From Gammaproteobacteria bacterium (lineage in GTDB: Bacteria; Pseudomonadota; Gammaproteobacteria; UBA1113), in assembly GCA_019752835.1 (NCBI GenBank), contig JAIELR010000152.1, positions 1 through 50,047 on the forward strand: a stretch of DNA of 50,047 bases. The letters are read 5' to 3'. The notes beneath the pieces were generated by a model. The model was given only the letters and a program-made list of their open reading frames with translations, ran no database searches and had not been told where the DNA came from. Position numbers and translations under genes: made by a program. Positions 32,926 through 40,726 of this stretch are shown in pieces. The stretch's first letter is position 1, and each line of letters opens with the position of its first letter.

Positions 32926-34935
32926 TTAATCATTCAACGCATCGACTATTGCTTCCACATTTTCAGGCATATCTTTCATATCGTTTTTCGGAAATGGAAA
33001 CCTTACTTTATAAAGCTGTCCGCCATCTAACAAACAAAATGCTTGTCCTTTCGGTAGTTCTATCAGATCGTTGGACGAAATCAGTGGTACTTCACTTGTC
33101 GTTACCCGATCTTCCGTATGACTCGAAAAATGCGCACCATCGGTGAGTGTCGCAGCATCATTCGCTGAAGATGCTTGCAGACTGTCCCGTACTTGGACTC
33201 GTTGCGGTAATTTATCAGTCAATAATCGTGCCGTACTTTCTTCTAGCACGCGCAAACAAATCAAGGTATTAAAGTTCCCAAAAACCTGATTTGCTTTCGC
33301 TTGGCTACCAAGCCGTGCTAACACGTCCGAACCCGTTTGTGTCGCCACGGTCAGCTGCAATCCTGCACCACCGCCTTTGTTGGCTAATGGGATAAATTCC
33401 TCACCCGCAAGTTCATTGAATTCATCACTGTATACGTTGACTTTGTTAAAAGTTTTTTTATGATTAGGCTCGGCAATACCCTCTTGCACACCAAATTTGT
33501 AAATTTGACCAACGGTCGAACACAAGTCGGCAAACATCGAATTACCGACGGCCGAGCTTACCGTACTGTCGGATAAAGCATCTAAACCGATATACACTAT
33601 TTTCTTCCCACGTATCACTTGTAGCCAATCGAATATCGGTCGCTTATCAGCCAAATCGTTATAGTTCGGCGATATCAGCTCAGCTATGCGTCCTGTAGTT
33701 AACTTTGAAAACAGGGGCGACAGAGATGCTGTTATTTTTTGAAAATACGTTTGGTCATAGTTAAAAATCGCCTTTAATCCGTCATAAATCGGGTTGTCTA
33801 ATTTCAGCTGATCGACATAATTCACAAGTGAAATGCTAAATCGGCTGCGTGTTTTTAAGTGAAATGGTAGTTTTTTCTCATCAATGGTTTTACTCTGCTG
33901 TTCGACAATTTGTCGCCAGTTTTTATCAACACCTAGCAACCATTGCTCGCAATATTCGATCAAGAGCGGATCGATATTGAGAATATACTTATCCAACTCT
34001 TTATAATTCGGCTTGCGTCCCAAAGCGACAAGTGCATTCGCAATAATATTCACAAACCGCCATGCAAATTCCTTAAATGCAGCGGATTCACCGCTGCTCG
34101 GCAATTGGTTCGCAACGCGATTAGCCACTTCGGTGATTCTGGCAAAATTACCAATGGGATTATACCGTGCCGAATGACTCGGATAACCTAAATGGAAGAC
34201 GGTCACGTCATGCTCACGCCCTACTTGTTTGGCTTCAAAGCAAACCCGTTTCAATAAGTCAGCATCTCCCTTGGGATCAAATACAATCACAGCTGAGTCA
34301 TTGCGTCGGATGTCACTGGCTATCATAAGTTCCAACAGTCGAGTTTTACCGACGCGGGTTGTGCCTAATATCATTGTGTGTCCTACCCGCTCGGATAAGT
34401 TCATGTAAATATCTTTCTCATGAGGTTCTACACCGTGTATCGCTGGATTTCCACCAACTTCTGGCAATGGTCGCATGGGATTCCATCGAGAAGGACTTGA
34501 GAGCTGTTTAACTATCGGCTGATATGAATGCTCATGTTGTAACTCAAATTGCCTTGCCCATTGATAGAGCTTGCCTGGTTTTAAATACTGTTCACCTCCA
34601 TTGTGTTTTAAGTCTCGTAACCGTTGCGTGTGTTTAGCTCCCCACTTGAACCCTTTACCGAGAAATAATTTTTTACCACTAATTGGCAGTTCAGCTGAGC
34701 TTAAAGCGTAAAATGGCAACCGTTTTAAATTTCTTTGATAACGAAAAATCTTGTAGCCTTGAAGTAACCGCCAGATCCCGATAACCAGTAATCCCAATGC
34801 AATATCATGACTTACGGAAGGCGTTAACAAGAAAGTGTCTGGTGAAAAATATAGCCAGCCGCTTACTATTAGGCATACGATACTTGACCACCACTCTACG
34901 GGTTTTCGAAGCAAATTTTCTAAGGGATAGCTCAT
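32926..34935 (-). CDS. traD: Conjugative coupling protein TraD
   Basis: This 669-residue SXT/TOL-type coupling ATPase links the relaxosome to the channel and pumps DNA. Two N-terminal membrane helices (about 15-33 and 40-58) precede the ATPase core, with Walker A LGTTRVGKTRLLEL near 187-200 and nearby V-I-V-F-D-P-K-G-D-A-D. A Walker B-like Y-S-D-E-F-N-E-L lies near 500, then A-T-Q-T-G-S-D-V. The start ATG is two bases after the PFL_4695 gene's stop. All motifs look intact, so this part of the transfer machine should work. Confidence 0.94.
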   Translation of the reverse strand: MSYPLENLLRKPVEWWSSIVCLIVSGWLYFSPDTFLLTPSVSHDIALGLLVIGIWRLLQGYKIFRYQRNLKRLPFYALSSAELPISGKKLFLGKGFKWGAKHTQRLRDLKHNGGEQYLKPGKLYQWARQFELQHEHSYQPIVKQLSSPSRWNPMRPLPEVGGNPAIHGVEPHEKDIYMNLSERVGHTMILGTTRVGKTRLLELMIASDIRRNDSAVIVFDPKGDADLLKRVCFEAKQVGREHDVTVFHLGYPSHSARYNPIGNFARITEVANRVANQLPSSGESAAFKEFAWRFVNIIANALVALGRKPNYKELDKYILNIDPLLIEYCEQWLLGVDKNWRQIVEQQSKTIDEKKLPFHLKTRSRFSISLVNYVDQLKLDNPIYDGLKAIFNYDQTYFQKITASLSPLFSKLTTGRIAELISPNYNDLADKRPIFDWLQVIRGKKIVYIGLDALSDSTVSSAVGNSMFADLCSTVGQIYKFGVQEGIAEPNHKKTFNKVNVYSDEFNELAGEEFIPLANKGGGAGLQLTVATQTGSDVLARLGSQAKANQVFGNFNTLICLRVLEESTARLLTDKLPQRVQVRDSLQASSANDAATLTDGAHFSSHTEDRVTTSEVPLISSNDLIELPKGQAFCLLDGGQLYKVRFPFPKNDMKDMPENVEAIVDALND

Positions 34936-34937
34936 AG

Positions 34938-35579
34938 TTATTGTTCAATTACATTGTTTGATATCAAAACAGGATAATGCTTTAAGTGCAGCCATTGTGC
35001 TAACCCATCTCCAGGGATAGCCATCATTGGCAGCTGAGGAAATTTCTGTTGCAATGCGTTCATCGTATTCGCTGATTCCACATTCACTACAAATCCCTGA
35101 GCATGTATTGCTATCAACCGCTTTTGATATTGCGTAAGCCATGCTTTTGATTCTTTATCATCACCGACGATAAATAACGGGTGCATAAGTGTGGCGTGAC
35201 TAGCTTGTGATTTTACGATGCCAGGATTTAGTAATGTAGAATGCACTGGATACGCTTCAATAAATGGCTCAATTGCTTGTGATGTGACATCGGTTATTTT
35301 GGCAGCAATATCTGCTTTCGATAATCTCGAAAGCATCATTATGTCTCGGGTGACTTCCGCTTGTGTATTGGCTATTGGTGTGTTATCAGCAGGATGTACT
35401 TCTTTATCTTGTAAAATATGAGGCGTTACCTGATTCAATGTGGTATTCATTTCATTGCTGTCCGCAACAGCTGAAAATGAGGTAAGAACAGTCGTTCCCA
35501 TTAGCACATATCGCCACATTTCTATTCTCTTACTCAAGCAACGCATAAAACTTGCTGATTTCTTATAAAGCTTGTTCAT
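34938..35579 (-). CDS. ICE transfer protein, PFL_4695 family
   Basis: This 213-residue exported protein has a signal sequence with an unusually long N-region (mature part from about residue 40, after S-A-V-A-D-S). The C-terminal domain (from P-L-F-I-V-G-D-D-K-E-S-K-A-W-L) with F-V-V-N-V-E-S and P-G-D-G-L-A-Q-W-L resembles the PFL_4695 family. An internal ATG (MWRYVLMG) may be the true start. It is positioned immediately before traD, as in other ICEs. Function unknown. Confidence 0.78.
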   Translation of the reverse strand: MNKLYKKSASFMRCLSKRIEMWRYVLMGTTVLTSFSAVADSNEMNTTLNQVTPHILQDKEVHPADNTPIANTQAEVTRDIMMLSRLSKADIAAKITDVTSQAIEPFIEAYPVHSTLLNPGIVKSQASHATLMHPLFIVGDDKESKAWLTQYQKRLIAIHAQGFVVNVESANTMNALQQKFPQLPMMAIPGDGLAQWLHLKHYPVLISNNVIEQ

Positions 35580-36261
35580 AGGGTGAAGTGGCTAACCATT
35601 GACTATCAGGGTAATACGCAACCATGACGGTACCGTTATTGATTTTGTTGATGATGTCATCAGCTACAACTTTACTTAATCCAAAACAACCCCACGTATT
35701 ACCGATTCGTCCATGCATAAGCGCGTACTGATCTGATATATGCCACGCTGAATGCATCACAACACCGCGCTTATAAGCGTTGCTGTTAAAATCTCGGTCT
35801 AAACCATACAAGCGCATCGCGTATCCCACCGTGCCATAGTATGCCGATCCGGTTAGATACACGCCGATGCTGCTCGCATGGGAGTTTTCTTCATTTGAAA
35901 AGTAATGTGCAATATTCCAACCTGTCGTTGATCCCTGAGCTACATAGGTAAAATATTCGGTAGTCCCCTTTTCCATATCCAGCACCCATAGACGTTTTTT
36001 AGCGGAGGCTTCCGTAAAATCCACAAGGGTTAACAGTGGCTTGTGTATTTGACCTTTAGCTTGCAAGTGTTCATACGCTCTGATACCTGCCTGTAATGCC
36101 GCTATTTTCAATGATGGATTATCGTGCTGAATTTTTTCTAGTACAATTTTCTCTACAATCTGCTTTTTGGCAAAAGGTGTATCAGCCGCATAAGCAGATG
36201 CAGTTAGACTCAATAATAGCCCTGCGCTTACAGCGATGGTATTTTTTAATAATATGGTCAT
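35563..36261 (-). CDS. Exported L,D-transpeptidase-like (YkuD_2) protein
   Basis: This 232-residue protein with a signal peptide (about 1-25) has a C-terminal domain of the YkuD_2 murein L,D-transpeptidase type. Catalytic H170 lies in G-V-V-M-H-S-A and C192 in G-R-I-G-N-T-W-G-C-F-G-L, the family's H...S-x-G-C pattern with Thr-Trp in place of Ser-x. GI-type ICEs usually encode a lytic transglycosylase here to open peptidoglycan for the channel, and none was found in this cluster. It may remodel the wall instead. It overlaps the PFL_4695 gene by 17 bp. Confidence 0.82.
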   Translation of the reverse strand: MTILLKNTIAVSAGLLLSLTASAYAADTPFAKKQIVEKIVLEKIQHDNPSLKIAALQAGIRAYEHLQAKGQIHKPLLTLVDFTEASAKKRLWVLDMEKGTTEYFTYVAQGSTTGWNIAHYFSNEENSHASSIGVYLTGSAYYGTVGYAMRLYGLDRDFNSNAYKRGVVMHSAWHISDQYALMHGRIGNTWGCFGLSKVVADDIINKINNGTVMVAYYPDSQWLATSPYEQAL

Positions 36262-36273
36262 AATAATTGTTCT

Positions 36274-37065
36274 TTACAAAACGGATGACAATGTAACTGG
36301 CTGGAAATGGTCATTATGTACTATTCCAATAAAAGGTAAGCTCGCTTTCTGACCTGTCGTGACGTTTTTAAAGCGAGCATTACCAAAATTTAACGTCACC
36401 AGTTTATTTACAATTTCGTGCGGAATATTCATATTTTCTGCCCAGCTTTGTATTGCTTGTTGCGAAACATTGTCGCCAACAAAATAAATATCTAAGATTA
36501 CACCAGGCGTTGCTTCTACTGTTTTAATCAAATGCTCATAAGCAAATCGCCCTAACGGTGTATCAACACCTACGAATAACCAGACGCGATCACCCGCTTG
36601 TAATGTTGAATCCGGTCTAATATCAGAGGATGCGATAGGTTTTTCGTCAGGGTACAATGCTTTGTACGCTTCTGGATATAATTTATTAAATGCCAGTTCG
36701 CGTGTAACACGCACATGCATGTTACGGGCTTGGATTTTGGCGTACTCTAACATTTCACTCGGCTTTTCTGCGTTAAGAGCTAGGACTTCAGCCGGATCGA
36801 GGTCTTTATACCAATGTTGGCTTGGCGTATTTTGCATGAGCCACAGATAGCGTTGGTAATCTTCAACACTCAAGCCCCAGGCTTTTGCGTTTGCTTCTAC
36901 TTGCGCCTGGCCTACGTCATTTACTATAGCATTTTGGATTTGCTGCACATCGGTTATAGGCGGTGTGTCAGCCATGAGCGACATAGAGACCAGAGCCGAC
37001 CACACACCAAGTGATAATAAGCTCAGTTTAGTTACTGTTTTCTTCGGTTTCTGTTTTTGTTCCAT
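36274..37065 (-). CDS. ICE transfer protein, PFL_4693 family
   Basis: This is a 263-residue exported protein. The start at 37065 is preferred over 37128 because it has GGAG six bases upstream and gives a clean signal peptide (basic start, hydrophobic core, cleavage after S-L-M-A). The mature N-terminus A-W-G-L-S-V-E-D-Y-Q-R-Y-L-W-L-M and L-D-P-A-E-V-L-A-L-N-A-E match the PFL_4693 family, followed by E-L-A-F-N-K-L-Y-P. The start overlaps the preceding lipoprotein gene by 38 bp. Confidence 0.82.
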   Translation of the reverse strand: MEQKQKPKKTVTKLSLLSLGVWSALVSMSLMADTPPITDVQQIQNAIVNDVGQAQVEANAKAWGLSVEDYQRYLWLMQNTPSQHWYKDLDPAEVLALNAEKPSEMLEYAKIQARNMHVRVTRELAFNKLYPEAYKALYPDEKPIASSDIRPDSTLQAGDRVWLFVGVDTPLGRFAYEHLIKTVEATPGVILDIYFVGDNVSQQAIQSWAENMNIPHEIVNKLVTLNFGNARFKNVTTGQKASLPFIGIVHNDHFQPVTLSSVL

Positions 37066-37303
37066 TATTAACTCCAGGACAAGTTTGCCCATCCACAGTT
37101 TGGTATTGTCGGTTATTTTCATCTTCATTTAAGTTAGTAATTAATACAGAAGCATTCGCACACTTGTCTGCGTCTAACGTTGCGTCTTTTATAGGTTCAA
37201 ATCCAAATTGTCGCATCATACCTGAACAGCCCGTTAGACTTATTATTAGCAATACTATACTGGCTACGCTTGCCATCTTGTTAAGATTTTTAGTTCGTTT
37301 CAT
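37028..37303 (-). CDS. Small lipoprotein
   Basis: This is a 91-residue protein with a lipoprotein signal (S-L-T-G-C, Cys 26) and a hydrophilic, Asn/Glu-rich mature chain of about 65 residues with two more Cys. It is placed between the PilL-proximal genes and PFL_4693, where other ICEs of this type also carry a small lipoprotein. It is probably outer-membrane anchored and part of the transfer complex. Confidence 0.72.
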   Translation of the reverse strand: MKRTKNLNKMASVASIVLLIISLTGCSGMMRQFGFEPIKDATLDADKCANASVLITNLNEDENNRQYQTVDGQTCPGVNNGTKTETEENSN

Positions 37304-37314
37304 GGTTTAACCTA

Positions 37315-38103
37315 CTAGTTAGCTTGCAGCTTCGCATATAACATCTGGTCATTTTCTTTTTTAGTGAAGACAGCACTTTGGTTAGTAAAATCCATGCTGT
37401 GCAATACCCATCCTCGACACACGCGGCATACTTGATTCTGGCTCAAAACAGTCTGGTTGCCATCGACATCGATGATCACGCGCATCCCATCGCTAAAACC
37501 TTGCACTGCTACCAATCTAAAATAATGTTCAACCGTTTTAGCTTCAACCCACGATTTTTTAGCAGTTTGCTTAATCACAGTTTGTACGGAAGTCTGCAAT
37601 CCGTTAACTGCCGTTAATAATTGCGTGTTGGGTGTCTGTAAGGTTTGTTGCAATTGTTTGACATCTTGTTGTGATGCCAGAGATGCCATGTTAGTCTGTA
37701 GCGTCTCTAATTGATGCTTGACACTTTGATATTGTTCACTTGAAACATCTGTTAGTTGACTCAATTGAGATGCTAATTGTTCATGCTTGTCAGTAAGTGT
37801 TTGCATTTCGGCAGTTTGTTTGCTCACAGGTGCAACAGGCTGTGTTTCAAAGTTTACTGGATAATCAGATTTAACTGCTTTTTCCTCATAATGCAGCCGG
37901 TGATGCACAAGTGTCACTATTAGCAATACAAACACTATCACACTAGCTAAAACTACGGATGCGATTTTTTGACGTTTGTTCAGTTTATGAGAATAAGTTT
38001 TCAAAAGCTGATAGACTGATTGAGAAATATTTTTTATATAAAGCTTAATTAGGTTAAGCTTTTCTCGGGGCAGATATTGTTTAAATTGTAAAAATAATTT
38101 CAT
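37315..38103 (-). CDS. Membrane-anchored coiled-coil transfer protein
   Basis: This 262-residue protein has a basic cytoplasmic segment (1-47) and one membrane helix (about 49-69). A long Gln-rich coiled coil follows (about 95-165), then a C-terminal domain (about 175-260) with G-F-S-D-G-M-R-V-I-I-D-V-D-G and a C-R-V-C-R-G-W motif. The layout recalls IcmG/DotF-like and other bitopic T4SS scaffolds, though I do not assign it to them. Conserved position between the pilL-proximal gene and the lipoprotein suggests a structural role. Confidence 0.65.
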   Translation of the reverse strand: MKLFLQFKQYLPREKLNLIKLYIKNISQSVYQLLKTYSHKLNKRQKIASVVLASVIVFVLLIVTLVHHRLHYEEKAVKSDYPVNFETQPVAPVSKQTAEMQTLTDKHEQLASQLSQLTDVSSEQYQSVKHQLETLQTNMASLASQQDVKQLQQTLQTPNTQLLTAVNGLQTSVQTVIKQTAKKSWVEAKTVEHYFRLVAVQGFSDGMRVIIDVDGNQTVLSQNQVCRVCRGWVLHSMDFTNQSAVFTKKENDQMLYAKLQAN

Positions 38104-38417
38104 GATATTATTCCTTGCTTGTTAAACCGAGGCAGATTGATTTCACGCGATACAATGGGGTAAAAATACTGTAAGTCATCTAGCTGATCGATCAATTCAT
38201 TGACGGGCATGACTGATAAAAATGGGGGCAGATCGGCATGTTCCTCGAATTGCCGAACCGTAGCTTGCAGATCGGATGCGGATTGCCGAGTTCGCTTGGC
38301 TGTAAAAACAAGGCGATATAATTCTTTTAGCATATAAATAAATGCATCATAGTCCATGTACGATACCAGATCGTCTATATTTTTTAAGTGTGGGTTTTCG
38401 GTGGTTGTGTCATTCAT
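38100..38417 (-). CDS. Small cytoplasmic protein of the transfer operon
   Basis: This 105-residue soluble helical protein has the sequence D-D-L-V-S-Y-M-D-Y-D-A-F-I-Y-M-L-K-E-L near the start and no signal or membrane segment. It overlaps the coiled-coil protein gene by 4 bp and follows pilL by 10 bp, so it is co-translated with them. No family recognised; an assembly factor is possible. Confidence 0.65.
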   Translation of the reverse strand: MNDTTTENPHLKNIDDLVSYMDYDAFIYMLKELYRLVFTAKRTRQSASDLQATVRQFEEHADLPPFLSVMPVNELIDQLDDLQYFYPIVSREINLPRFNKQGIIS

Positions 38418-38427
38418 TGTTTAGGTC

Positions 38428-38898
38428 TCATACGTTATCGCTTTTTACAGCGGGTGATTGTTGGTAAAGTGGCTGGTAATTCGGCTTTAAGACAAAACTT
38501 ACCAATCGGTTAACTGGGTCGAGCAGCACATAAAATGATTCGCCGGCCAGCGTTGTTAACGCTTGCTCAAGTGTCATCGGCTCGAACGTGCTATCAACTT
38601 CAGGCAATGCTTGAGCCAGCATCGTTTGTGTGGCTTTGCTCATATGCGAGCTTTCCGCTAAACGATAACCGCTGAATTGCAACACATATTCCACAGCTTG
38701 CTTTAGCGTTAATATGTCCTGCGGAAATTTGATTTGCAGCTGTTGCTGCAGCAACCGTGTTTGGCTCTGTTGCGGTTTTACGTCCACTGCAAGATAGCGA
38801 CTGACGTTTACCTGATCGGCAAAGCTTGTGGTGATTTTAAAAATGATAACAAATAGCAATGCAGCTAAAAGCCTGCATTTAAGCATTGATATGTTCAT
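38428..38898 (-). CDS. pilL: PilL-like protein, first gene of the transfer operon
   Basis: This 156-residue exported protein has a signal peptide (about 1-27). It contains a secretin-associated N-domain-like region: V-S-R-Y-L-A-V near the start, L-T-L-K-Q-A-V-E-Y-V-L-Q-F-S-G-Y-R-L-A (about 62-80), then A-L-P-E-V-D and L-A-G-E-S-F-Y-V-L-L-D-P-V-N-R-L-V-S-F. These are PFGI-1-type PilL features. It is first after the promoter and terminator at 39.0 kb, so the long operon runs from here to at least 19.7 kb. Confidence 0.85.
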   Translation of the reverse strand: MNISMLKCRLLAALLFVIIFKITTSFADQVNVSRYLAVDVKPQQSQTRLLQQQLQIKFPQDILTLKQAVEYVLQFSGYRLAESSHMSKATQTMLAQALPEVDSTFEPMTLEQALTTLAGESFYVLLDPVNRLVSFVLKPNYQPLYQQSPAVKSDNV

Positions 38899-38958
38899 TG
38901 GTGATCTCTGGATTGTTTTAGTTAAGGGAGTTTAAAATGTAGATTTTTTTACAGGAAT

Positions 38959-38994
38959 AAAAAAAGCCCCGAGGTTTTTTCTCAGGGCTTTTTT
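38959..38994 (-). terminator. Intrinsic terminator between the transfer promoter and pilL
   Basis: Stem AAAAAAGCCC / GGGCTTTTTT is extended by GAG/CTC, with a long U-tract on the minus strand. It starts about 18 bases after the predicted transcription start near 39012 and lies 60 bases before the pilL ATG. Transcripts from that promoter should stop here unless anti-terminated. Confidence 0.85.
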
Positions 38995-39018
38995 GTACTT
39001 CGCCGAATTTATAGGAAA

Positions 39019-39046
39019 ATTTTACCACATTCCAAAAAAATGTCAA
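39019..39046 (-). promoter_or_regulatory. Strong sigma70-like promoter of the transfer operon
   Basis: Consensus -35 TTGACA (39046-39041) and -10 TAAAAT (39024-39019) have 16-bp spacing. The first 21-bp repeat begins 36 bp upstream of the -35 box, where activator sites or looping elements normally lie. No other good promoter was seen before pilL. Confidence 0.75.
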
Positions 39047-39081
39047 CTTATTTTTAAAAATGATTTTTTACGTCGTTCTCC

Positions 39082-39252
39082 ATAGTGACCGTTAGCCATG
39101 TGATAGTGACCGCTAGACCCGTGATAGTGACTGCAGAAATTTTTTTAGTTTTTTTTACGTTTTCTGGACTAGTGACCGTTAGACCCGTGATAGTGACCGT
39201 TAACCCCGTCATAGTGACCGCTAGCCCTGTGATAGTGACCGTTCACTATAAT
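39082..39252. repeat. Two arrays of 21-bp direct repeats (iteron-like)
   Basis: Units begin ATAGTGACCG and end near CCCGTG, with exact 21-bp period. Array 1 has two full units (39082-39123) and a partial one. Array 2 has three full units (39169-39231) and a partial one ending in a palindrome TAGTGA-n4-TCACTA (39233-39248). The arrays are separated by a 35-40-bp T-rich stretch. The period is two helical turns, so sites line up on one face of DNA. They are candidate binding sites for a regulator or replication/transfer protein. Confidence 0.88.
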
Positions 39253-39423
39253 TTATTTCTACAATTACAGGGAAATAACAGGCTTTTTGATTGTCATTGC
39301 TAAGCAGATAGTCCAGCGTAGTTTTCTTTATTGCTGAAAACGGAGTTTTAGTATTTTTGAGTAATCACTACTCGTCAGATAGAACGACAGGATAATTTGT
39401 AACTGATTAAGCTAATAAAAGAA

Positions 39424-39441
39424 AGCCCACAATCGTGGGCT
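39424..39441 (-). terminator. Intrinsic terminator after the Q-like gene
   Basis: Stem AGCCCAC / GTGGGCT with a four-base loop is followed on the minus strand by TTTCTTTT. It lies immediately after the stop of the antiterminator-like gene, so that gene and the transfer operon are separate transcription units. Confidence 0.75.
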
Positions 39442-39446
39442 ATATG

Positions 39447-39824
39447 TTACAACTGCTTATGTATCCATTGCTCTGCTTCATCAAGATTATAAAAATAGGT
39501 AGATTTCGCAAATCCAGAGGAAGCTATTCTCTCTGTTATTTTTTTATCTTTATTGAGGTAATGCAACACCAGCACTTTTGCTCGATTAAAATGTGTCTTG
39601 GAATATTCATTGATCAGCCGATCTACTTCTTCGGCTAGCTGGTTCTCAGGAGACAGGGCTGGTGTTGTACTTCGGATGATCTCCCCTTTGGTATCGATCA
39701 ATCGTCCAATGATACTTTTCTTAGGAAAGCCTAAACCCATTGTAAGAATATCATTACACCAGTACGCCCACTCACGCAATCGCTGCTTCGTACCCAATAA
39801 TTCAAGTTCATGTTTCTGATTCAT
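39447..39824 (-). CDS. Antiterminator Q-like regulator
   Basis: This 125-residue protein resembles lambdoid phage antitermination Q (phage_antitermQ) in layout. It has L-R-E-W-A-Y-W-C near the N-terminus, a G-F-P-K-K-S segment and a middle V-D-R-L-I-N-E-Y. A C-terminal region-4-like HTH follows, with V-L-V-L-H-Y-L-N-K-D-K-K-I-T-E-R-I-A and S-T-Y-F-Y-N-L-D-E-A-E-Q-W. Phage Q proteins bind DNA at a late promoter and make RNA polymerase read through a terminator. Here it is encoded directly upstream of a repeat-promoter-terminator module. Similarity is by eye, so a plain HTH regulator is the alternative. It overlaps the upstream gene by 17 bp. Confidence 0.6.
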   Translation of the reverse strand: MNQKHELELLGTKQRLREWAYWCNDILTMGLGFPKKSIIGRLIDTKGEIIRSTTPALSPENQLAEEVDRLINEYSKTHFNRAKVLVLHYLNKDKKITERIASSGFAKSTYFYNLDEAEQWIHKQL

Positions 39825-40212
39825 GCTCTTCCTCCATTAAATGTTTATTGTTACCTATGCTGTTGCTTTTTAGCCACTCATATAGCTGAGTTTTGTTGAA
39901 CCGCTTTAGACGACCAAAGCGCCATGATGGTATGGGATTTTCACCTAATTGGTTAGTGTGAATCCAGTCTTCAGAGCAGCCTAATATCTTCGCCAATTTC
40001 TTTATGCTATAAAACTCCAACTCCAAATCGCTGCGCCCTAACCACTTGTAGACATTTGGCTCAGGATAGCGTACCTTTCTATGACCAAGCCTAACAGCAG
40101 TTATTGCATCCCGACTCTGTCGGTTGCGTCTAAACCATCTCTCGGTAAGGTCTAATTTTTTAGCTAATTCTTTTTGGGTGTAAAGAATCGGATCATTATC
40201 TTTTTTCTTCAA
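39808..40212 (-). CDS. Double helix-turn-helix (MerR/excisionase-type) protein
   Basis: This 134-residue DNA-binding protein has two copies of the HTH_17 fold. The first (about 10-60) contains Y-T-Q-K-E-L-A-K-K-L-D-L-T-E-R-W and V-R-Y-P-E-P-N-V-Y-K-W-L. The second (about 67-115) contains Y-S-I-K-K-L-A-K-I-L-G-C-S-E-D-W and R-F-N-K-T-Q-L-Y-E-W-L. The start appears to be TTG with AGGCGG upstream, since no in-frame ATG exists near it. It overlaps the Q-like gene, so both are co-expressed. The 21-bp repeats downstream are a reasonable target. Confidence 0.75.
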   Translation of the reverse strand: MKKKDNDPILYTQKELAKKLDLTERWFRRNRQSRDAITAVRLGHRKVRYPEPNVYKWLGRSDLELEFYSIKKLAKILGCSEDWIHTNQLGENPIPSWRFGRLKRFNKTQLYEWLKSNSIGNNKHLMEEEHESET

Positions 40213-40286
40213 AAAAGCCGCCTATATTTTTATGAATAAATATTGCTGGTTAAGTATTGATGCTTGGTCCTGCAAGCTACTATTTG

Positions 40287-40315
40287 AATATAATTGACAT
40301 TAAAATATATTTCAA
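40287..40315 (-). promoter_or_regulatory. Sigma70-like promoter for the double-HTH / Q-like operon
   Basis: TTGAAA (40315-40310) and TATATT (40292-40287) are spaced by 17 bp, about 75 bp before the TTG start of the double-HTH gene. The surrounding sequence is very AT-rich, so chance matches are possible. Confidence 0.5.
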
Positions 40316-40664
40316 CGGCAAGAATATAGCAAACATTTGCGCAATTGTAAACTGCCCCATCAAGTATAAAATGTTATTGTTAAACTTTATAAAAGTACAG
40401 TAAGTTATTAATAGAATGGACAATGTCTCACAAATATTTTCTACGCGTGTGTAAAAATACATTAATTTCACGCCCAAAGCCCATATTTTTAATGCAAAAA
40501 AGATCATTGTATATAAATTTATAATAAATCATAAGTAATTAGTGCAAATTTTGACCTGTAAATAAGGATTGATATGAATGTGCTTTTTTTGAACATTAAC
40601 TAGGTAAGCTTTAAAAGAGGGGCGGACATCTCCCAACGACTATCAGATGACTAGAACGAGCTAA

Positions 40665-40697
40665 TAAAAACCCGCTCTCGACTTTATGAGCGGGTTC
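40665..40697 (-). terminator. Intrinsic terminator of the cargo operon
   Basis: Nine-base arms AACCCGCTC / GAGCGGGTT end in a T-run on the minus strand, about 30 bp after the stop of the 40727 gene. It closes the operon that contains the MACPF-like gene. Confidence 0.8.
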
Positions 40698-40726
40698 TAT
40701 AGTACACATAACCAATTTCTAGCAGA

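Larger units (their letters stand above)
40213..40726. other. Intergenic region, 514 bp
   Basis: It holds the promoter of the double-HTH gene (40287-40315) and the terminator of the cargo operon (40665-40697). Between them lies AT-rich sequence with no convincing gene; a 75-codon open frame on the minus strand has no ribosome site and reads as low-complexity hydrophobic residues. This gap separates the transfer half of the element from the cargo half. Confidence 0.6.

Noticed and set aside
39082..39252. Repeats as a possible CRISPR array
   Set aside because: Units are directly adjacent with a 21-bp period and have no spacers; the only gap is T-rich and unique. No cas gene is present.
39085..39303. 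72-codon plus-strand open frame across the repeats
   Set aside because: Its repetitive V-I-V-T-x-x-P sequence is only the translation of the 21-bp repeats (period divisible by three), with no ribosome site.
40280..40507. 75-codon minus-strand frame in the 40.2-40.7 kb gap
   Set aside because: Low-complexity, AT-driven hydrophobic sequence, no ribosome site, and it overlaps the promoter of the double-HTH gene.
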